Positions 61,361-64,000 of a stretch of DNA of 64,000 bases are shown here, piece by piece. The position numbers were made by a program, and so were the translations under genes. Each line of letters starts with the position of its first letter. The first letter of the stretch is position 1. Origin of the DNA: Luzula sylvatica (taxonomy: Eukaryota; Streptophyta; Magnoliopsida; Poales; Juncaceae); the NCBI GenBank assembly GCA_946800325.1, contig OX326956.1, forward strand, positions 18,566,667-18,630,666, given 5' to 3'. The notes beneath the pieces were generated by a model. The model made no database searches. It saw only the letters and a program-made list of their open reading frames with translations, and was not told the DNA's origin.

Positions 61361-63314
61361 ATTATATTAATTAATAAAATATGAAAATAAAATTTTCGCC
61401 ATTTAAATAAAACAAAAATATCTCTACAAACAAATTATTATTTAATGTTTACGACACTAGCTCGAGTACTACAAATAGAACATACATGTAATGTCATCAT
61501 AAAACAAAAGAATACAACAATATTAAATTATTATCTTGCATCTTCATCTAGTCAATAACAGTCAATAACAGATCCTTGAATCCAATTTTATGCCAATCCG
61601 CATGAACACCAAGTCAGCAAGAATCGCTCTTCTGACATTGCTCGACCTCGAGCTGAAAGTAGAAGAGAATCAAATCCAGTCAGTCACGTCGCCAATGAAA
61701 CGATCCTTTTCTCCATTCCTGCGACGTCGCAACAAACTCTCCCGGGACGTCGCAACAAACTGGAAAAAATAACTCATATCAATAACTGAAAAAATAACAA
61801 TAATTGAACATATTAATTATATGGAATAATACAAACCTTTATTTTGTCTTGGTTTCAAAAATTGAGACTTCATTAATCATTATTGAGAAGATATTACCTC
61901 TATTGTTTTCCTGATGATTAATAATGATGATTCAAGATTACAACAAGCTGATTGCGAGTATGAAAGCTATGGACAGATGCAAAAAAAGCTGGAATCAATT
62001 TCAAAAACGGGCGTTAATGATATTTCTCATGTTATTGCCAGATTTTTCTCAAGTTATTTAAAAGCATTAGTGATATGTTCCATTTACTATTTTAAAAGGA
62101 CACAACTTATATTTTGAGGTTTTACAAGGGATTTGTTGACATTTCACCAAAAAGATTACCTACATGAGTTTATCATCTTTGTGTCTTCATCCGTTTGCAG
62201 AAATCGAGGCAACTCGATTGAAATTTTTTTTTATTCTCGATAACTCCCTCTTGAGCATCTTCTTCTTCTCCTAAATTACGAAAACTTTAAATGTTCTTTC
62301 GCAAAATATTATCAAAATCAGAAGCATAAATTAAATCGAAAAATGAATCTAAAAAGAGATTAATAAAAAAGCTATCGAAATCCTCCTTGAACTACATCCA
62401 TTGAAATCCTCATCTAGACACCAATTCTGCAGCGAATTTCATCAATTTAGACAAGATTATCGAAACCTAATACTTGGTAAATGAAAATGGAGAAAAATGG
62501 GTATAGTACCTTGTCCCCTTCAATTTTTCCGCCCCCTTTCTCTGTACCCCCGTCGTCGACTCTCTCTTCTGCCCCCTTTATCTGAACAAAAAAGTCAGAA
62601 AAAGCGCTTTATCCTCATACTGGCTTTGAAATCGCTTGCAATAGCACTACCACACGAAAAAACTCATAAAAAAGCACGACAAAACTATAATATCTGCTGA
62701 AAAAAATAGGGAAAATTTGACTCCTAGACACATGGGGTTATCTATTTAGAAAAATAGCCATGATTGTTTGGTAATACCATAAATGACACTCTCGACATTT
62801 CAAATGTCGAGAGATGTCGAGAGATGTCAAAAATAATTATTCTCTGATATATAATCCCACATTGCACCAGTGAAAATATCCATAATTTAAATTATTGAAA
62901 AGAAAATTAATATCAACAAAAGTACTACATTTAATTATTAAATATTAGTCAATCCTATTTTGTCTAAAACAAATGTGTGGCTTTAAAAAAATCTAATAGT
63001 ATTCTTTCTCAAATAAAAATATTATTTTTCAAAAATACAATGTACAAGAAATTATTATATATATTTAAGTGCAAATATGAATTGTATTGTTATTGTGTTA
63101 ATTTAGAAAAATCATATTATGATTTTGTTATACATTATGTTCTAATATTCTCAAATATTAATATTATTTTAAAATAATTTGTAATGTTTTATTATTTTAA
63201 ATTATATTTGTATATAAATTATTTTTTAAGTTGAGGTTTTTATGAATTAGTAATGATATTTAGCTTGAGGGTCGTGACTAATTCGTAGACAACAACAAAT
63301 ATTTTAATATATAT
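61361..63314. other. Intergenic
   Basis: AT-rich. Small features only: a short repeat GGGACGTCGCAACAAACT at about 61720-61760, and a palindrome CTCTCGACATTTCAAATGTC at about 62791 followed by GAGAGATGTCGAGAGATGTC. A C-rich stretch lies at 62505-62580. No gene recognised. Confidence 0.5.
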
Positions 63315-63852
63315 GGGCTAGGTTCAATGACCAACACTCTTGTTTGGCCAATTCGGCCAACAACATTTATTTCTCATAATATATACATGAAAATAAAAAT
63401 CCAACCGCATAGATGTGAATACATCACTTGAGAATGTTATAGATTTAATTTTATGAAAAATAAATATTTTTATCATCTCCATCATGATACGTAAAAATAT
63501 TGACGAATGACAATATTTACGACATGATTCATCATGAAATCAATTTTAAAATTCGAATTTTTTTCATTGGATATAATTTAAATTATATAGATAGACTTTA
63601 GATTAATTTTTACAATGTTTCGACTTTTCTATCATCAAAATCCAAAAAAATTCCGAAATAGACGGTTGTGAAAATAGATTATCGATTTTGTTAGATAGAA
63701 AAATGCAACCGAAACAAAAATTATTCTACAACATATCTAAATGATATATATTACATCTATACGGTTAAAATTTAATTTTCATTTATATAATTTGAGAAAT
63801 AAACGTTGTTGGCCGAGTTGGCCAAATAAGAGTGTTGGTCATTGAACCTAAT

Positions 63853-63854
<2 letters not shown>
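63315..63854. mobile_element. TIR element with inverted repeats of about 60 bp (Mutator-type MITE?)
   Basis: GGCTAGGTTCAATGACCAAC, running on through GTTTGGCCAATTCGGCCAAC, is mirrored at 63791-63854 with few mismatches. The 9-bp flanks AATATATAT and TATATATAT nearly match, but the right flank is itself part of a (TA)n run (63855-63897), so the superfamily is uncertain. The interior is non-coding. Confidence 0.75.

Positions 63855-63897
<43 letters not shown>
63855..63897. repeat. (TA)n microsatellite
   Basis: Uninterrupted TA dinucleotide run directly beside the TIR element. Confidence 0.95.
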
Positions 63898-63900
<3 letters not shown>

Positions 63901-64000
63901 ACTTAAAATTAAATGTAATATTTTCGTGTACGAAATATTTCTCTGAAAAATATGATTTGTTTTTTCGAAATATAATACCATGAGATATATCATTTATAAA

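Overview
The window is nuclear DNA of a flowering plant, most likely a eudicot. It is AT-rich and gene-poor, the genes it does have are plant types (an intronless P-class PPR gene, a class III peroxidase with GT-AG introns, a plant PP2C), and many nested plant transposons fill the space. I cannot name the species. There are no bacterial operons and no CRISPR.

Layout. (1) 1-11.2 kb: a segmental tandem duplication (offset 4261 bp). Each copy carries the same 120-codon secreted cystatin-like gene. Copy 2 is split by a 3.9 kb Helitron-like insertion, which contains a hAT MITE and minisatellites. A Mutator transposase remnant abuts the right breakpoint. (2) About 12.6-40 kb: a degenerate array of a large repeat unit (roughly 1.3-2.3 kb), invaded by a 2.4 kb perfect-looking inverted repeat with Helitron-type ends, two hAT MITEs with exact 8-bp target duplications, a decayed Copia LTR element, a 4.3 kb Helitron, a Mutator-type MITE and a DUF295 gene fragment. 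Because the host repeat is multicopy, several insertions have their empty site elsewhere in the window. (3) 41.8-43.4 kb: an intact PPR gene (minus strand). (4) 44-46 kb: an AT microsatellite element with a nested MITE. (5) 46.5-48.4 kb: a four-exon PP2C gene (plus strand). (6) 49.5-51.4 kb: a diverged satellite of about 172 bp period, about 11 monomers. (7) 52.3-53.9 kb: a three-exon class III peroxidase gene (minus strand) with an in-frame poly-asparagine tract of about 77 residues. An inverted, frameshifted copy of its last exon, joined to a Copia gag remnant, lies at 58.5-59.3 kb. (8) 55.4-64 kb: minisatellites, a palindromic TTCGAA cluster, a CACTA-type end and a TIR element.

The genes with apparently intact reading frames are the two small secreted proteins, PPR, PP2C and peroxidase. 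They do not form a pathway. I found no convincing new enzymatic system. The most unusual items are the poly-Asn peroxidase and its paralogue, the Helitron-ended giant inverted repeat, the 172-bp satellite, and the TE-invaded array that gives empty/filled site pairs.
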